Shown here: positions 1 through 10,009 of the stretch, in pieces
Layout: each line of letters opens with the position of its first letter
Numbering within the stretch: position 1 is the first letter of the stretch
NCBI RefSeq assembly: GCF_003113495.2
Contig: NZ_CP084506.1
Location: 1,860,001-1,924,000 of the forward strand
Source of the DNA: Edwardsiella tarda ATCC 15947 = NBRC 105688
Lineage (GTDB): Bacteria > Pseudomonadota > Gammaproteobacteria > Enterobacterales > Enterobacteriaceae
Reading direction: 5' to 3'
Length of the DNA stretch: 64,000 nucleotides
Translations under genes and position numbers: made by a program
The notes under the pieces: generated by a model
What the model was told of the DNA's origin: nothing
Databases searched by the model: none
What the model saw: only the letters and a program-made list of their open reading frames with translations

Positions 1-33
1 ACCATCCGGCTTATTTTTGACCCAGAAACGGAC

Positions 34-59
34 AAAAAAAACGGCCGCCGAGCGACCGT
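34..59 (-). terminator. Intrinsic terminator of ppsA
   Basis: Read on the minus strand, an 8-bp stem (41-48 with 52-59, one G-U pair) with a 3-nt loop is followed by an uninterrupted run of T. It lies 26 bp past the ppsA stop codon, so it most likely ends the ppsA transcript. Confidence 0.85.
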
Positions 60-84
60 CTCCATTTAATCTAATACGATTAGC

Positions 85-2460
85 TTATTCTTCGGCCAAA
101 TTAATCCAGGTCTGTACCACCGTATCGGGATTTAATGACAGGCTGTCGATTCCCTGCTCCATCAACCAGCGAGCGAAGTCCTGATGATCCGACGGCCCTT
201 GGCCACAGATCCCCACATACTTACCCTGCGCCTTAGCGCTACGGATCGCCATCGCCAGCAACGCCTTCACCGCCGCATTGCGCTCATCGAATAGCTCGGA
301 CACCACGCCGGAGTCACGATCCAAGCCCAGCGTCAACTGCGTCATATCGTTCGAGCCGATCGAGAAACCGTCGAAATGTGCCAGGAAATCGTCGGCCAGC
401 AAGGCGTTAGAGGGGATCTCACACATCATGATCACCTTCAGGCCGTTTTCCCCACGGCGTAACCCCTCGTGTGCCAGCTGCGCGACCACCGCCTGCGCCT
501 GCTCTACCGTACGCACAAATGGAATCATCACTTCGACGTTGGTCAGCCCCATCTCGTTGCGTACCCGCTTAATCGCCGCACACTCCAATGCGAAACAGGG
601 AGCGAAGCTCTCCGCCACGTAGCGCCCGGCGCCGCGGAAGCCCAACATCGGGTTCTCCTCGTGCGGCTCATAACGCTCACCGCCGATCAGATTGGCATAC
701 TCGTTGGATTTGAAGTCAGACAGGCGCACGATCACCCGCTTCGGCCAGAACGCCGCCGCCAGCGTCGCGATGCCCTCCGTCAGACGCCCAACATAGAACT
801 CCACCGGATCATCGAATCCCTGCATCAGCTGGCGGATCTCCGCCTGTACCGCCGGCTCCTGACGATCGAACTCCAACAAGGCGCGCGGATGCACCCCGAT
901 CATGCGGTTAATGATAAACTCCAGGCGAGCCAAGCCAACCCCTTCATTCGGTAGGCGGGCAAAGTCGAAGGCGCGATCCGGATTCCCAACGTTCATCATG
1001 ATCTTCAAGGGCAACGCCGGCATCTGATCGACCTGTGAACTCTGTATCTGGAAATCGAGGCATTCACGGTAAACGTATCCGGTGTCCCCTTCGGCACAGG
1101 AGACGGTGACCAGATCCCCCTCCTGCAAGCGCTCGGTAGCATCGCCGCAACCGACTACCGCCGGGATACCCAGTTCGCGGGCGATGATCGCCGCGTGACA
1201 GGTCCGTCCGCCACGATTGGTGACGATCGCCGATGCCTTCTTCATAATCGGCTCCCAGTCGGGATCGGTCATGTCGGTGACCAACACATCGCCCGGTTCG
1301 ATACGATGCATCTCGCTGATATCGGTGATCACCTTAACCGAACCGGCGCCGATACGGTGACCGATGGCTCGCCCCTCCACCAGCACTTCGCCACGCCGGC
1401 TCAACTGATAACGCTCCATCACCTGCTCGTTCGCCCGCACCGTCTCCGGCCGCGCCTGTACGATATACAGCTTGCCACTGTGTCCATCCTTGGCCCATTC
1501 AATATCCATCGGCCGCCCATAATGCTGCTCGATCAGCAGGGCCTGACGCGCCAGCTGCTGCACCTCCTCATCGCTGAGGCTAAAACGCGCCGAGAGCGCT
1601 GCGGGCACCTCTTCGATACGTACCTGCTTGCCATGCTCCTGGCTGTCGGCATAGACCATGCGGATCTTCTTGGAACCCAGGGTACGGCGCACGATTGCCG
1701 GGCGCCCCGCCTGCAGCGTCGGCTTATGCACGTAGAACTCGTCGGGATTCACCGCCCCCTGTACCACCATCTCCCCCAAGCCGTAAGCCGAGGTAATGAA
1801 AACGACCTGATCGAAACCCGATTCGGTATCCAGCGTAAACATCACCCCAGAGGAGGCCAGATCGGAGCGCACCATCAACTGTACCCCGGCGGAAAGCGCC
1901 ACGCCGCGGTGATCGTACCCCTGATGCACCCGGTAAGAGATGGCGCGATCGTTAAACAGTGAGGCGAAGACATGTTTCACCGCCGTCATCACCGCCTCAA
2001 TACCCTGCACATTGAGGAAGGTCTCCTGCTGGCCGGCAAAGGAGGCGTCGGGCATATCCTCTGCCGTCGCCGAAGAGCGTACGGCGAAGGAGGCGTGTGC
2101 ATTATCGGCGGCGAGCGTCGTGTAAGCCTCACGGATCGCGTGCTCTAACGCCGACGGAAACGGGGTCTCCACCACCCAACGGCGGATCTGTGCGCCCGCG
2201 CGCGCCAGCGCATCGACATCGTCGATATCCGTCTGATCCAGCAGCGCGTAGATCCGCTGGTTAACGCCACTCTGCTCCAGAAAATCGTTAAACGCCTGAG
2301 CCGTCGTGGCGAAGCCATTCGGCACCGACACTCCCAGTTCAGACAAGTTGGTGATCATCTCCCCCAGGGAGGCGTTCTTACCGCCTACCCGATCGACATC
2401 GTGCATCCCGAGCTGGTTGTACCACACCACATGATGCAATTGCGCGCCATTACTAGACAT
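85..2460 (-). CDS. ppsA: Phosphoenolpyruvate synthase
   Basis: Converts pyruvate, ATP and water to phosphoenolpyruvate, AMP and phosphate, the gluconeogenic bypass of pyruvate kinase in the cytoplasm. The 791-residue protein has the family's three parts: an N-terminal ATP-grasp-like nucleotide-binding domain ([20 protein letters not shown] near the start), a central swivelling phosphohistidine domain with the catalytic His in [16 protein letters not shown] (about residue 420), and a C-terminal PEP/pyruvate barrel with the GICGQGPSD cysteine near the end. A longer reading from 2514 is possible, but the ATG at 2460 matches the E. coli start and follows an AAGGA ribosome site. It is divergent from ppsR, which regulates it, and a Cra-like site lies upstream. 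Confidence 0.97.
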   Translation of the reverse strand: MSSNGAQLHHVVWYNQLGMHDVDRVGGKNASLGEMITNLSELGVSVPNGFATTAQAFNDFLEQSGVNQRIYALLDQTDIDDVDALARAGAQIRRWVVETPFPSALEHAIREAYTTLAADNAHASFAVRSSATAEDMPDASFAGQQETFLNVQGIEAVMTAVKHVFASLFNDRAISYRVHQGYDHRGVALSAGVQLMVRSDLASSGVMFTLDTESGFDQVVFITSAYGLGEMVVQGAVNPDEFYVHKPTLQAGRPAIVRRTLGSKKIRMVYADSQEHGKQVRIEEVPAALSARFSLSDEEVQQLARQALLIEQHYGRPMDIEWAKDGHSGKLYIVQARPETVRANEQVMERYQLSRRGEVLVEGRAIGHRIGAGSVKVITDISEMHRIEPGDVLVTDMTDPDWEPIMKKASAIVTNRGGRTCHAAIIARELGIPAVVGCGDATERLQEGDLVTVSCAEGDTGYVYRECLDFQIQSSQVDQMPALPLKIMMNVGNPDRAFDFARLPNEGVGLARLEFIINRMIGVHPRALLEFDRQEPAVQAEIRQLMQGFDDPVEFYVGRLTEGIATLAAAFWPKRVIVRLSDFKSNEYANLIGGERYEPHEENPMLGFRGAGRYVAESFAPCFALECAAIKRVRNEMGLTNVEVMIPFVRTVEQAQAVVAQLAHEGLRRGENGLKVIMMCEIPSNALLADDFLAHFDGFSIGSNDMTQLTLGLDRDSGVVSELFDERNAAVKALLAMAIRSAKAQGKYVGICGQGPSDHQDFARWLMEQGIDSLSLNPDTVVQTWINLAEE

Positions 2461-2865
2461 CGAAGCAATCCTTTCTTTTTCAAAGCATGGGTTTCGGAAA
2501 CATGACTCCGCCAAGGCGGTGTCGCCAGACTATCACACTGCACGCTCAGCCCAAGACAGGTGAATCGTTCCACCTGGCGCGGATTTTGACATTCTGCCAA
2601 ATAGCGCACTTTTTTACTGATTCAAGCTGAAATCCGTCAGCTATTTTCGCCGATCGGCGCCCTTAGCTGACGCCGCTTGGTGCCGCCCCCCGAGAAACGA
2701 TGAGATAAACAGGTGAATAATTTGAGGCAGCATATTGAAAGAAAAGACTTTCTTTGCCAGACCTTAATTAACTGTAGTCTTAAAAATTCATTCGTGCTAT
2801 TTATCAGCAACCGGGTGGCAAGCCACCCGCCGCGCATTCTTTACCGCCAGCGACAGGAGCCGAGC
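2461..2865. other. ppsA-ppsR divergent intergenic region
   Basis: 405 bp with no supported gene. It must hold the promoters of both divergent genes. A Cra-like operator is visible at 2626-2641. The 2700-2800 part is AT-rich. Confidence 0.6.
2626..2641. promoter_or_regulatory. Cra (FruR)-like operator upstream of ppsA
   Basis: The 16-mer GCTGAAATCCGTCAGC is an imperfect inverted repeat with the Cra half-site GCTGAA. In E. coli, Cra activates ppsA from an upstream site. The position about 165 bp upstream of the ppsA start suits that role, but the second half-site is diverged. Confidence 0.5.
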
Positions 2866-3687
2866 ATGAAGCGTAGCGTGTTCTATATTTCCGATGGAAC
2901 GGCCATCACCGCCGAGGTGCTGGGGCACGCGGTGCTCTCGCAATTTGCCTTGGAGATCACGAGCTATACCCTCCCCTTTGTCGAAACCGAGGCGCGTGCC
3001 GAGGAGGTACGGCAACAGATCGACGCGATCTATCAAAATACCGGTGTGCGCCCCTTGGTGTTCTACTCCATCGTCTCACCGGCCGTACGCACCATCATCG
3101 AACGCAGCGAAGGGTTCTGCCAAGATATCGTCCGCGCCTTAGTCTCCCCACTGCAGCAGGAACTCGGCATTCAACCGGTGCATGTCGCCAACTTGACGCA
3201 TGGCCTAACGGCCCACAATCTCAACCGTTACGATGCGCGTATCGCCGCCGTGGACTACACCCTGGCTCACGATGATGGCATCTCGCTACGTAATCTGGAG
3301 CGTGCCCAGGTGATCCTGCTGGGGGTATCGCGCTGTGGTAAGACCCCGACCAGCCTCTATCTGGCGATGCAGTTCGGTATCTTCGCCGCCAACTACCCCT
3401 TTACCGCCGACGATATGGATCACCTACAACTGCCGCCGGCGTTACGCGAACATGCCGGAAAGTTGTTCGGTCTGACGATTAATCCTGAACGCTTGGCCGC
3501 TATCCGTGAGGAGCGGCGAGAGAACAGTCGCTATGCCTCTTTGCGTCAGTGTCGTCTTGAGCTGGCTGAGGTCGAGGCGTTATACCGCAAGCAGCAGATC
3601 CACTACCTCAACACCACCAATCATTCGGTCGAAGAGATCGCCGCCAAGATCATCGACACCCTGGGCCTCAACCGCCGCATGTACTGA
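2866..3687 (+). CDS. ppsR: PEP synthase regulatory protein (bifunctional kinase/pyrophosphorylase)
   Basis: A DUF299-family enzyme that switches PpsA off by ADP-dependent threonine phosphorylation and on again by phosphate-dependent dephosphorylation. The 273-residue protein starts [20 protein letters not shown], contains the P-loop-like [11 protein letters not shown] around residue 155, and ends with GLNRRMY as in E. coli YdiA. The open frame extends upstream to 2713, but the ATG at 2866 has an AGGAG site 7 bp upstream and fits the family start. It sits head to head with its target gene ppsA. Confidence 0.95.
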   Translation: MKRSVFYISDGTAITAEVLGHAVLSQFALEITSYTLPFVETEARAEEVRQQIDAIYQNTGVRPLVFYSIVSPAVRTIIERSEGFCQDIVRALVSPLQQELGIQPVHVANLTHGLTAHNLNRYDARIAAVDYTLAHDDGISLRNLERAQVILLGVSRCGKTPTSLYLAMQFGIFAANYPFTADDMDHLQLPPALREHAGKLFGLTINPERLAAIREERRENSRYASLRQCRLELAEVEALYRKQQIHYLNTTNHSVEEIAAKIIDTLGLNRRMY

Positions 3688-3745
3688 CCGCCCGCCGCCC
3701 TGTGTGCAAGGCGAAAAAAGTGACCGATCGTGCGCTCGCTCACTC

Positions 3746-3763
3746 GTACTAGTAAGAAAGTAC
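3746..3763. promoter_or_regulatory. TrpR-like operator of aroH
   Basis: GTACTAGTAAGAAAGTAC has inverted GTACT/AGTAC ends and matches the ideal trp operator palindrome at 14 of 18 positions. It lies about 120 bp upstream of aroH, whose E. coli orthologue is repressed by TrpR with tryptophan. The assignment rests on the motif and on known regulation of the family. Confidence 0.7.
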
Positions 3764-3881
3764 ACCAACAGCTCACAAAAGCGGCGGCGCTCTATTGATT
3801 TGTCCGGCAATTGCTTTATCGTGATCTCCATCACTTCCCGGTACTCCTGCCGTTGAGAAGACCAGCTTTTTAGAGAACACC

Positions 3882-4928
3882 ATGCACAAAACCGATGAAC
3901 TGCGCACTGCACGCATCGACACGCTCGTTTCGCCTGCAGAACTGGCGCAGCAACTGCCTATCGATCCCTCGGTGGCGGAACACGTGACAACGTCACGAAA
4001 ACGTATTGAACGCATCCTGCAAGGTGACGATCCCCGTTTGTTGGTGATCATCGGCCCTTGCTCCATTCATGATCCGGCGGCGGCGTTAGACTATGCCCAA
4101 CGCCTGGCACCACTCTGCCAGCGTTACCGCGATCGGCTGGAGATCGTGATGCGCACCTACTTCGAGAAGCCTCGCACCGTCATCGGCTGGAAGGGGCTGA
4201 TCTCCGATCCCGACCTCAACGGTGCCTGCCGCGTCAATCACGGTATCCGCCTGGCCCGTGAACTGCTGCTACGGGTGAACCAACTCGGGGTACCCACCGC
4301 CACCGAATTCCTGGATATGGTGACCGGGCAGTATATTGCCGATCTGATCAGTTGGGGGGCCATCGGCGCGCGCACCACCGAAAGCCAGATCCATCGCGAA
4401 ATGGCCTCGGCACTCTCCTGCCCCGTCGGCTTCAAGAATGGCACCGATGGCAGCACCCGTATCGCCATCGATGCCATCCGCGCCGCCCGCGCGAGCCATA
4501 TGTTCCTCTCTCCCGATAAAGCGGGGCGCATGACCATCTACCAGACCAGCGGTAATCCATTCGGCCACATCATCATGCGTGGCGGTAAGCAGCCCAACTA
4601 TCATGCCGCCGATATTGCACAGACCTGCGATAGCCTGCGTCAGTTCGATCTACCGCCTTATCTGATCGTCGACGCCAGCCATGGCAACAGCCAGAAGCAG
4701 CACCGCCAACAGTTGGTGGTCGCCGAAGAGGTGGCACGCCAGATCCGCGCCGGTTCGCGTAATATTGTCGGCCTGATGGCCGAGAGTTTCATCACCGAGG
4801 GCGCGCAGAAGAACCTACCCGGTCAGCCATTGACCTACGGTCAATCCATCACCGATCCCTGCCTAGGTTGGGCGGAAAGCGAGCAACTACTGGCATTATT
4901 AGCCGACGCCGTCGCCAGCCGCCAGTAA
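3882..4928 (+). CDS. aroH: 3-deoxy-7-phosphoheptulonate synthase, Trp-sensitive type
   Basis: Catalyses condensation of PEP and erythrose 4-phosphate to DAHP, the first step of the shikimate pathway. The 348 residues are collinear with E. coli AroH (N-terminus HKTDELRTARIDTLVSP). Conserved active-site blocks are LVIIGPCSIHD (about residue 47), RTYFEKPRTVIGWKG, GARTTESQ, VGFKNGTDG and the late DASHGNSQKQH and GLMAESF. It belongs to the class I alpha family with AroF and AroG. The match to AroH in both sequence and locus, plus the TrpR-like operator upstream, supports the Trp-sensitive isoenzyme. A hairpin follows the stop. Confidence 0.95.
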   Translation: MHKTDELRTARIDTLVSPAELAQQLPIDPSVAEHVTTSRKRIERILQGDDPRLLVIIGPCSIHDPAAALDYAQRLAPLCQRYRDRLEIVMRTYFEKPRTVIGWKGLISDPDLNGACRVNHGIRLARELLLRVNQLGVPTATEFLDMVTGQYIADLISWGAIGARTTESQIHREMASALSCPVGFKNGTDGSTRIAIDAIRAARASHMFLSPDKAGRMTIYQTSGNPFGHIIMRGGKQPNYHAADIAQTCDSLRQFDLPPYLIVDASHGNSQKQHRQQLVVAEEVARQIRAGSRNIVGLMAESFITEGAQKNLPGQPLTYGQSITDPCLGWAESEQLLALLADAVASRQ

Positions 4929-4935
4929 TCCCATA

Positions 4936-4961
4936 GCGGGACGTCTATCACGGCGTCCCGC
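4936..4961 (+). terminator. Hairpin after aroH
   Basis: An 8-bp perfect stem GCGGGACG/CGTCCCGC with a 10-nt loop lies 8 bp after the aroH stop. The following tract (GCCTTTCCTT) is only moderately T-rich, so termination may be partial. Confidence 0.55.
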
Positions 4962-5051
4962 GCCTTTCCTTGCCACGATCCCTCTCCTTACCAGACGATT
5001 TTTCGCTTTTTTCTTGACTCAGATCATGATTGATACGCATTGTCGTTGATC

Positions 5052-5072
5052 GAATGATAACTATTATCATTC
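5052..5072. promoter_or_regulatory. Fur box upstream of chuW
   Basis: A perfect 9-bp inverted repeat, GAATGATAA and TTATCATTC around CTA. The core TGATAACTATTATCA matches the Fur 7-1-7 consensus at 14 of 15 positions. It is 37 bp upstream of chuW, where bound Fe-Fur would cover the promoter, so chuWXY should be induced by iron limitation. Confidence 0.9.
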
Positions 5073-5108
5073 AATGCCGCGCAATTCAGATCTTCACGGA
5101 GAGTTATC

Positions 5109-6485
5109 ATGACGCTGGACATTACCCCCTATCTGGCCTCCCCCGACGGGATCCCCTTTCCCGATCGTTGGGCCACCATGCCATGGCGCCATCAACAGCC
5201 TCTGCCCGGCGAGCAGATCGCGTCGGGCTGGCAAAGGTTATGCCAGCACCCCCTGCCAGCTAACAAACGTCTGCTGTATGTCCACATCCCATTCTGCGCC
5301 ACGCGCTGCAACTTCTGTGGCTTCTACCAGAATCGCCTCGACGACGAGGCCATCGCCCGCTACTGCGACTACCTGCAACAGGAGATTGCCCTGGAGTGCG
5401 CCCAGCCGTTGCAACAGTCCGCCCCGATCCACGCCATCTACTTCGGCGGCGGGACGCCCAGTGCCCTCAGCGCCGAGCAACTGCGCCGCCTGATCGGCCA
5501 GTTGCGCAGCTCACTGCCCCTGGCCGCCGACTGCGAGATCACCGTCGAGGGACGTATTTTTAACTTCGACGCCGCGCGTATCGATGCCTGCCTGGAGGCC
5601 GGGGCGAATCGCTTCTCCATCGGCATCCAGACCTTCGATACCCGTTTGCGCCAACGCATGGGACGTCGCGCCGATCGCGATGAGGCGATCGCCTTCCTAC
5701 GCGATCTGGCCGAGCGCGATCGGGCCGCGGTGATCTGCGACCTGATGTTTGGCCTGCCAGGACAAACCGCCGCCAGCTGGCAAAACGATCTGGACATCGT
5801 CTCGGCGTTGCCGCTGGATGGCGTGGATCTGTACGCCCTCAACCTGCTGCCCTCGACCCCGCTGGCCAAGGCGGTCGACAGCGGTCGCAGCCAGATCGCC
5901 GACGCCGCACAGCGCCAGGCATTCTATCTGCACGCGCTGGAGCACTTGGCGCAGCGCGGGTGGCACCAGCTCAGCAACAGCCACTGGGCACGGACCACCC
6001 GCGAGCGCAACCTGTATAACCTGCTGATCAAACAGGGAGCAGACTGCCTGGCTTTCGGCAGCGGCGCCGGCGGCCACCTCAACGGCCAGTCCTATATGCT
6101 GCAACGCGATTTAACAAGCTATTACCGTTCGCTCGATGCGCGACGTAAGCCCTTGATGATGCTCAGTGCGCCCGCGCCTCAACACCATTGGCGACTGACG
6201 CTGCAAGGCGGTATCGAGACCGGTCGCCTAGACTTAACCACCCTGCTGGCCGATCCCGCCCCCTTGTTGCCGCTATTACAGCAGTGGCAACAGTGTGATC
6301 TGCTGCACCTCCAGCAACATTGCATCCTGCTGACCGCGCGCGGCCGTTTCTGGGCCAGTAACCTGTTACAGGCGCTACAACAGCTGATCGCTCAACTGCT
6401 CGGCGAGCCGTCAGCAATGGACGCGGCGAATGGCCGCACCACTCATCGTTCATCCCGACACGAGGCCCATCATCATGCATCCTGA
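5109..6485 (+). CDS. chuW: ChuW/HutW-type radical SAM haem-degrading methyltransferase (anaerobilin synthase)
   Basis: A radical SAM protein of the HemN-like superfamily. The [4Fe-4S] motif CATRCNFC gives Cys63, Cys67 and Cys70 in CxxxCxxC spacing, after LYVHIPF. YFGGGTPSAL and RFSIGIQTFD are further family blocks. In E. coli O157 and Vibrio, ChuW/HutW opens the haem ring anaerobically, releasing iron and forming anaerobilin. The 458-residue length fits. The closest alternative is HemW or a coproporphyrinogen dehydrogenase, but the Fur box and the chuX/chuY neighbours favour haem breakdown. It is the first gene of a three-gene overlapping unit. Confidence 0.88.
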   Translation: MTLDITPYLASPDGIPFPDRWATMPWRHQQPLPGEQIASGWQRLCQHPLPANKRLLYVHIPFCATRCNFCGFYQNRLDDEAIARYCDYLQQEIALECAQPLQQSAPIHAIYFGGGTPSALSAEQLRRLIGQLRSSLPLAADCEITVEGRIFNFDAARIDACLEAGANRFSIGIQTFDTRLRQRMGRRADRDEAIAFLRDLAERDRAAVICDLMFGLPGQTAASWQNDLDIVSALPLDGVDLYALNLLPSTPLAKAVDSGRSQIADAAQRQAFYLHALEHLAQRGWHQLSNSHWARTTRERNLYNLLIKQGADCLAFGSGAGGHLNGQSYMLQRDLTSYYRSLDARRKPLMMLSAPAPQHHWRLTLQGGIETGRLDLTTLLADPAPLLPLLQQWQQCDLLHLQQHCILLTARGRFWASNLLQALQQLIAQLLGEPSAMDAANGRTTHRSSRHEAHHHAS

Positions 6486-7005
6486 AAACAACAGCCACTA
6501 CGCCGAACTTGACGCCTTTCTCGCCACGGCCCCGACCATCACCGTCGAAGAGATCGCCCAGCGTTTCGCCCTATCCTGCCTGGCGGTGCTACGCCGCCTG
6601 CCTCAGGTCACCCTGTGCGACGGCGGCGCCTTCGATCAGGTCTGGCAGACCCTGACCGAGTGGGGCGACGTCACCACCCTGATCAACAATCGTGATCTGA
6701 TCCTGGAGTTCCACGGCCCGCTACCCGCCGGTGCCCACCGCCACGGCTTCTTCAACTTGAAGGGAAGCGGCGGACTGAGCGGCCATATCCGCGCGGAGCG
6801 GTGCCACCACATCGCGCTGGTAGAACGCCCCTTCATGGGCATGGCGACGGCCAGCGTCTGGTTTCTCAATCCCGAGGGACAAGCCATGCTCAAAGTCTTC
6901 GTCGGGCGCGATGAACAACGCCGCCTGCGTGCGGAGCCGTTGGCTCAGTTCCGCGCCCTGGCACAACGCCTGGCCACGCAAGCGCGCGCAGAGGTGACAC
7001 CATGA
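6475..7005 (+). CDS. chuX: Intracellular haem utilisation/carrier protein ChuX/HutX
   Basis: A 176-residue ChuX/HutX family protein thought to bind haem in the cytoplasm and pass it to the breakdown enzymes. Conserved parts include WGDVTTLINNRDLILEFHGP, HRHGFFNLKG, LSGHI and the HIALVERPFMGMATASVWF block. The ATG at 6475 is chosen over an upstream in-frame ATG (6430) because it aligns with the ChuX start, has a GAGG site and overlaps the end of chuW by 11 bp, which suggests coupled translation. Confidence 0.9.
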   Translation: MHPENNSHYAELDAFLATAPTITVEEIAQRFALSCLAVLRRLPQVTLCDGGAFDQVWQTLTEWGDVTTLINNRDLILEFHGPLPAGAHRHGFFNLKGSGGLSGHIRAERCHHIALVERPFMGMATASVWFLNPEGQAMLKVFVGRDEQRRLRAEPLAQFRALAQRLATQARAEVTP

Positions 7006-7634
7006 CCCCCTGGATCCTCTTCGGCGCCGGGCAAGGCTGCGGCTTGGCGCTGGCGCAACGGACGGCGGGCGAGCGCCCGCTGTATGCATTGGTACGACGC
7101 ACAGAGCAGGCGCAGCGCCTGCGTGACCTCGGCGTCCAGGTTACCCTCGGCGACGCGCGCGACGAGGCACTGTTGGCGACGCTGTTCCGTCAAGCCGGTG
7201 CAAAGAGTGCCATCCTCTCCACCCTCGGCGGTGGCGGGTGCGACTACAGCGCACATCGGGCGATGATCGACCAGGGCGTCGCTCAGGGTATCCAACGGAT
7301 GTTGCTCGTGACGTCGCTCGGTTGCGGCGATAGCTGGCCGTTACTCTCACCGGCGGCACGGGCCGCCTTCGGCCAGAGCGTGCGTGAGAAGAGCCTGGCA
7401 GAGAGTTGGCTACAGAGTAGCGGCATGCACTACTGCATCCTACGCCCCGGCGGCCTGTTGACGGGCGAGGCCAGCGGGCAGGCTCAGCTTTACGCCACGC
7501 CGCGCCACGGTCTGGTGCGTCGCGCCGATGTCGCCCAGTGGATGTACCACTTGATGGCACAGCCGCAAGCCTGGAACCAGATCCATACCCTGATCGATCC
7601 ACACTTGCAGGCCACGGAACGCCACACCGCGTAA
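7002..7634 (+). CDS. chuY: ChuY-like NAD(P)-binding reductase
   Basis: A 210-residue Rossmann-fold protein of the NAD(P)H-binding, SDR-like family. The nucleotide-binding motif ILFGAGQGCGLALAQ is at the very N-terminus, followed by STLGGGGCDYSAHR, LLVTSLGCGDSW and YCILRPGGLLTG. It overlaps chuX by 4 bp (ATGA). In pathogenic E. coli, ChuY reduces the anaerobilin made by ChuW, and gene order here (chuW-chuX-chuY) supports the same role. The fold is clear; the exact substrate is inferred from context. Confidence 0.82.
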   Translation: MTPWILFGAGQGCGLALAQRTAGERPLYALVRRTEQAQRLRDLGVQVTLGDARDEALLATLFRQAGAKSAILSTLGGGGCDYSAHRAMIDQGVAQGIQRMLLVTSLGCGDSWPLLSPAARAAFGQSVREKSLAESWLQSSGMHYCILRPGGLLTGEASGQAQLYATPRHGLVRRADVAQWMYHLMAQPQAWNQIHTLIDPHLQATERHTA

Positions 7635-7664
7635 AAATTGCTTGCCGCCACCGGCGGCTTATAC

Positions 7665-7683
7665 GATAATGATTATCATTAAG
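7665..7683. promoter_or_regulatory. Fur box upstream of hemP-hmuRSTUV
   Basis: GATAATGATTATCATTAAG matches the 19-bp Fur consensus at 16 positions and lies 29 bp upstream of the hemP start. A second Fur box in the locus implies that hemP-hmuRSTUV can be transcribed separately from chuWXY but under the same iron control. Confidence 0.9.
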
Positions 7684-7712
7684 ATAACAACTTAATTTGA
7701 TCTTACGCGATT

Positions 7713-7895
7713 ATGGAAAAAGTGAATCTCGATTCAGTGCGTAGCAAAACAACGCCAGAGCCGCTCTCAATGCCCGGAGCGATCATCGCCAGTCATCTCC
7801 TACTCGGTCGGGATGGCCGAGTGATCATCAGCCACCAGGGAGAGCATTACCAGTTGCGTCAGACGCGTTCAGGCAAGCTGATCCTGACCAAGTAG
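7713..7895 (+). CDS. hemP: Haemin uptake protein HemP/HmuP
   Basis: A 60-residue HemP family protein. The C-terminal half carries the family signature (LLLGRDGRVIISHQGEHYQL, then RQTRSGKLILTK at the end). Homologues lie at the head of haem-receptor operons and in some bacteria are needed for receptor expression; the mechanism is not settled. It is the first gene after the second Fur box. In E. coli only the homologue ydiE remains next to aroH at the same chromosomal position. Confidence 0.9.
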   Translation: MEKVNLDSVRSKTTPEPLSMPGAIIASHLLLGRDGRVIISHQGEHYQLRQTRSGKLILTK

Positions 7896-8006
7896 TTCCC
7901 GCACCATCGTGCACCTCGATTTTTTGCCAGCCACCCAGCCCACCCGATACGGTGTGGCAAGGCAGCCAGCATCCCAATGCCGTGATTACATTTGGAGTGT
8001 TGAGCC

Positions 8007-9995
8007 ATGCCCCCACTTTCCCGCCCCGCCTTACGTCCGCTCACTCTGGCCATCGCCAGCATCCTACTGACGCCGATGGCGCTACAGGCGGCACCGAGCC
8101 ACAACGATACGATGACGGTCGTCGCTACCGGTAACCAACGCGATAGCTTTAGCGCCCCGATGATGATCAGCGTCATCGATAGCCATGATCCGGTTGCCAG
8201 CAGCGCCGCCTCGGCGCCGGAGATGCTGCGGGCCGTGCCCGGCCTGACGCTGAGCGGGGTTGGCCGGAGCAATGGTCAGGACATCACCCTGCGGGGCTAC
8301 GATAATCGAGGCATCTTGGTGCTGGTGGATGGTGTGCGTCAGGGCGTTGATAGCGGGCACCTAAACGGTACCTTCCTCGATCCGGCGTTAATCAAACGCG
8401 TCGAGGTGGTTCGCGGCCCCGGCGCCCTGCTGTATGGCAGCGGGGCCCTGGGGGGCGTCATCGCCTACCAGACGGTGGATGCCGCCGATCTGCTGGCGCC
8501 GGGGAAAACGAGCGGCTACCGCCTGTTCGCCAGCGGCGGCAGCCAGGATAGCAGCCTGGGTATGGGCGCCAGCGCCTACGCCAAGAGCGACACCCTGGAT
8601 GGGCTGCTCTCCTTCAGCACCCGGCAACGGGGCGATCTGCGCCTCGGCGCGGGTCAGCGTGCCGCCAACCGTGAGGTGATCGGCGACCTGCTGGCCAAGG
8701 GCAGCTGGCAGATCGACGCGGCCCAGTCTCTGCGCGCCAGCCTCCGCTATTATGACAATGCGGCGCGTGAGCCGAAAAATCCGCAAGAGATCGCCCCCTC
8801 CGCCAACAACGTCATGACCGATCGCGACACGCGTCAGCGCGATATTCAACTGGAGTACCGTCTACGGCCGAGCGAACAGCCATGGTTGGATGCCACGCTG
8901 CGCCCCTACTACTCCGATGTCAACATCACGGCCAACCCCAAGGGGGAACACGATGAGCGCCGCACGCAACGAACCACCGGCCTGCGCCTGGAAAACCGCT
9001 CACGTCTGCTGAGTGACTCGTCTGCGGCCCATCTGCTGACCTACGGCGGCGAGACCTATCGCCAGAGCCAGAAACCCGGCGGCAACGCAGGCAGCTACCC
9101 GCAGGCCGACATCCGGTTCGCCTCCGGCTGGCTACAGGATGAGATCACCTTGCGCGATCTCCCCGTCAGCCTAGTCGCTGGCGCACGCTACGACAGCTAT
9201 CGGGCGCATAACGACCAATATGGCGACATCAATGCCGATAAATGGTCATCGCGTGCCGCGTTGACCGTCACCCCCGCCGACTGGTTGATGCTGTTCGCCA
9301 GCTATGCCCAGGCGTTTCGCGCCCCGACCATCGGCGAAATGTACAACGATGCCATTCACTTCCGCATCGGCCCTTTCACCAACTACTGGCGCCCCAACCC
9401 CAATCTGCGCCCGGAGAGTAATGCCACCCAGGAGGCCGGATTCGGGTTGCGCTTCGATGATCTGGTGAGCGATGGTGACACGCTCCAGTTCAAGTCCAGC
9501 TACTTCGGTACCCGCGCCAAGGACTATATCGATATCGACGTAAATGCAGCTAAGGGATATACCACCTCGGTCAACGTCAGCGATGTCAAGCTGTGGGGCT
9601 GGGACATGAGTCTAGACTACCAGAGTGACGCCTTCAGCTGGCGCTCTGCCTATAACCACACCCGCGGCAAGAATAGCCGTACCGGTGAATGGATCGCCAA
9701 CGGGACGCCGGACACGATCACCAACCACCTAGACGTCCCGCTGGCTCATAGTGGCTTCTCCGTCGGTTGGATCGGGACCTTCGCCGCCCCATTCCATCAC
9801 TATGGCCCACGCAGCCAGCCGCAGGCGGGCTACGGCGTCAACGATCTCTATCTCAGCTACCGTGGCGCGGCAACGGGTGGCGCCTTTAGCGCCACGGCGG
9901 TACTCAGTAACGCGCTCGACAAGACCTATTACGCGCCGAACGGTGCGTTACAAGATGGGCGCGGCGCCCGTCTGCTGCTGAGCTACCAGTGGTAA
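8007..9995 (+). CDS. hmuR: TonB-dependent haem/haemoglobin receptor
   Basis: A 662-residue outer-membrane receptor. A signal peptide (to about residue 28, ending PMALQA) precedes the TonB box DTMTVVATG, a plug domain (LRAVPGLTLSG, ITLRGYDNRG, VEVVRGPGALLYGSGALGG) and a beta-barrel ending in an aromatic residue (LLLSYQW). The haem-receptor signatures FRAP (about residue 436) and NPNL (about residue 463) are both present, with a histidine between them (DAIHF), as in HmuR/HemR/ChuA/ShuA. An upstream GGAG site fits the start at 8007. Confidence 0.95.
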   Translation: MPPLSRPALRPLTLAIASILLTPMALQAAPSHNDTMTVVATGNQRDSFSAPMMISVIDSHDPVASSAASAPEMLRAVPGLTLSGVGRSNGQDITLRGYDNRGILVLVDGVRQGVDSGHLNGTFLDPALIKRVEVVRGPGALLYGSGALGGVIAYQTVDAADLLAPGKTSGYRLFASGGSQDSSLGMGASAYAKSDTLDGLLSFSTRQRGDLRLGAGQRAANREVIGDLLAKGSWQIDAAQSLRASLRYYDNAAREPKNPQEIAPSANNVMTDRDTRQRDIQLEYRLRPSEQPWLDATLRPYYSDVNITANPKGEHDERRTQRTTGLRLENRSRLLSDSSAAHLLTYGGETYRQSQKPGGNAGSYPQADIRFASGWLQDEITLRDLPVSLVAGARYDSYRAHNDQYGDINADKWSSRAALTVTPADWLMLFASYAQAFRAPTIGEMYNDAIHFRIGPFTNYWRPNPNLRPESNATQEAGFGLRFDDLVSDGDTLQFKSSYFGTRAKDYIDIDVNAAKGYTTSVNVSDVKLWGWDMSLDYQSDAFSWRSAYNHTRGKNSRTGEWIANGTPDTITNHLDVPLAHSGFSVGWIGTFAAPFHHYGPRSQPQAGYGVNDLYLSYRGAATGGAFSATAVLSNALDKTYYAPNGALQDGRGARLLLSYQW

Positions 9996-10009
9996 CCCAA
10001 TAATAATCA

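Noticed and set aside
469..1962. Long plus-strand frames antisense to ppsA
   Set aside because: High-GC shadow frames opposite a certain gene; no independent evidence.
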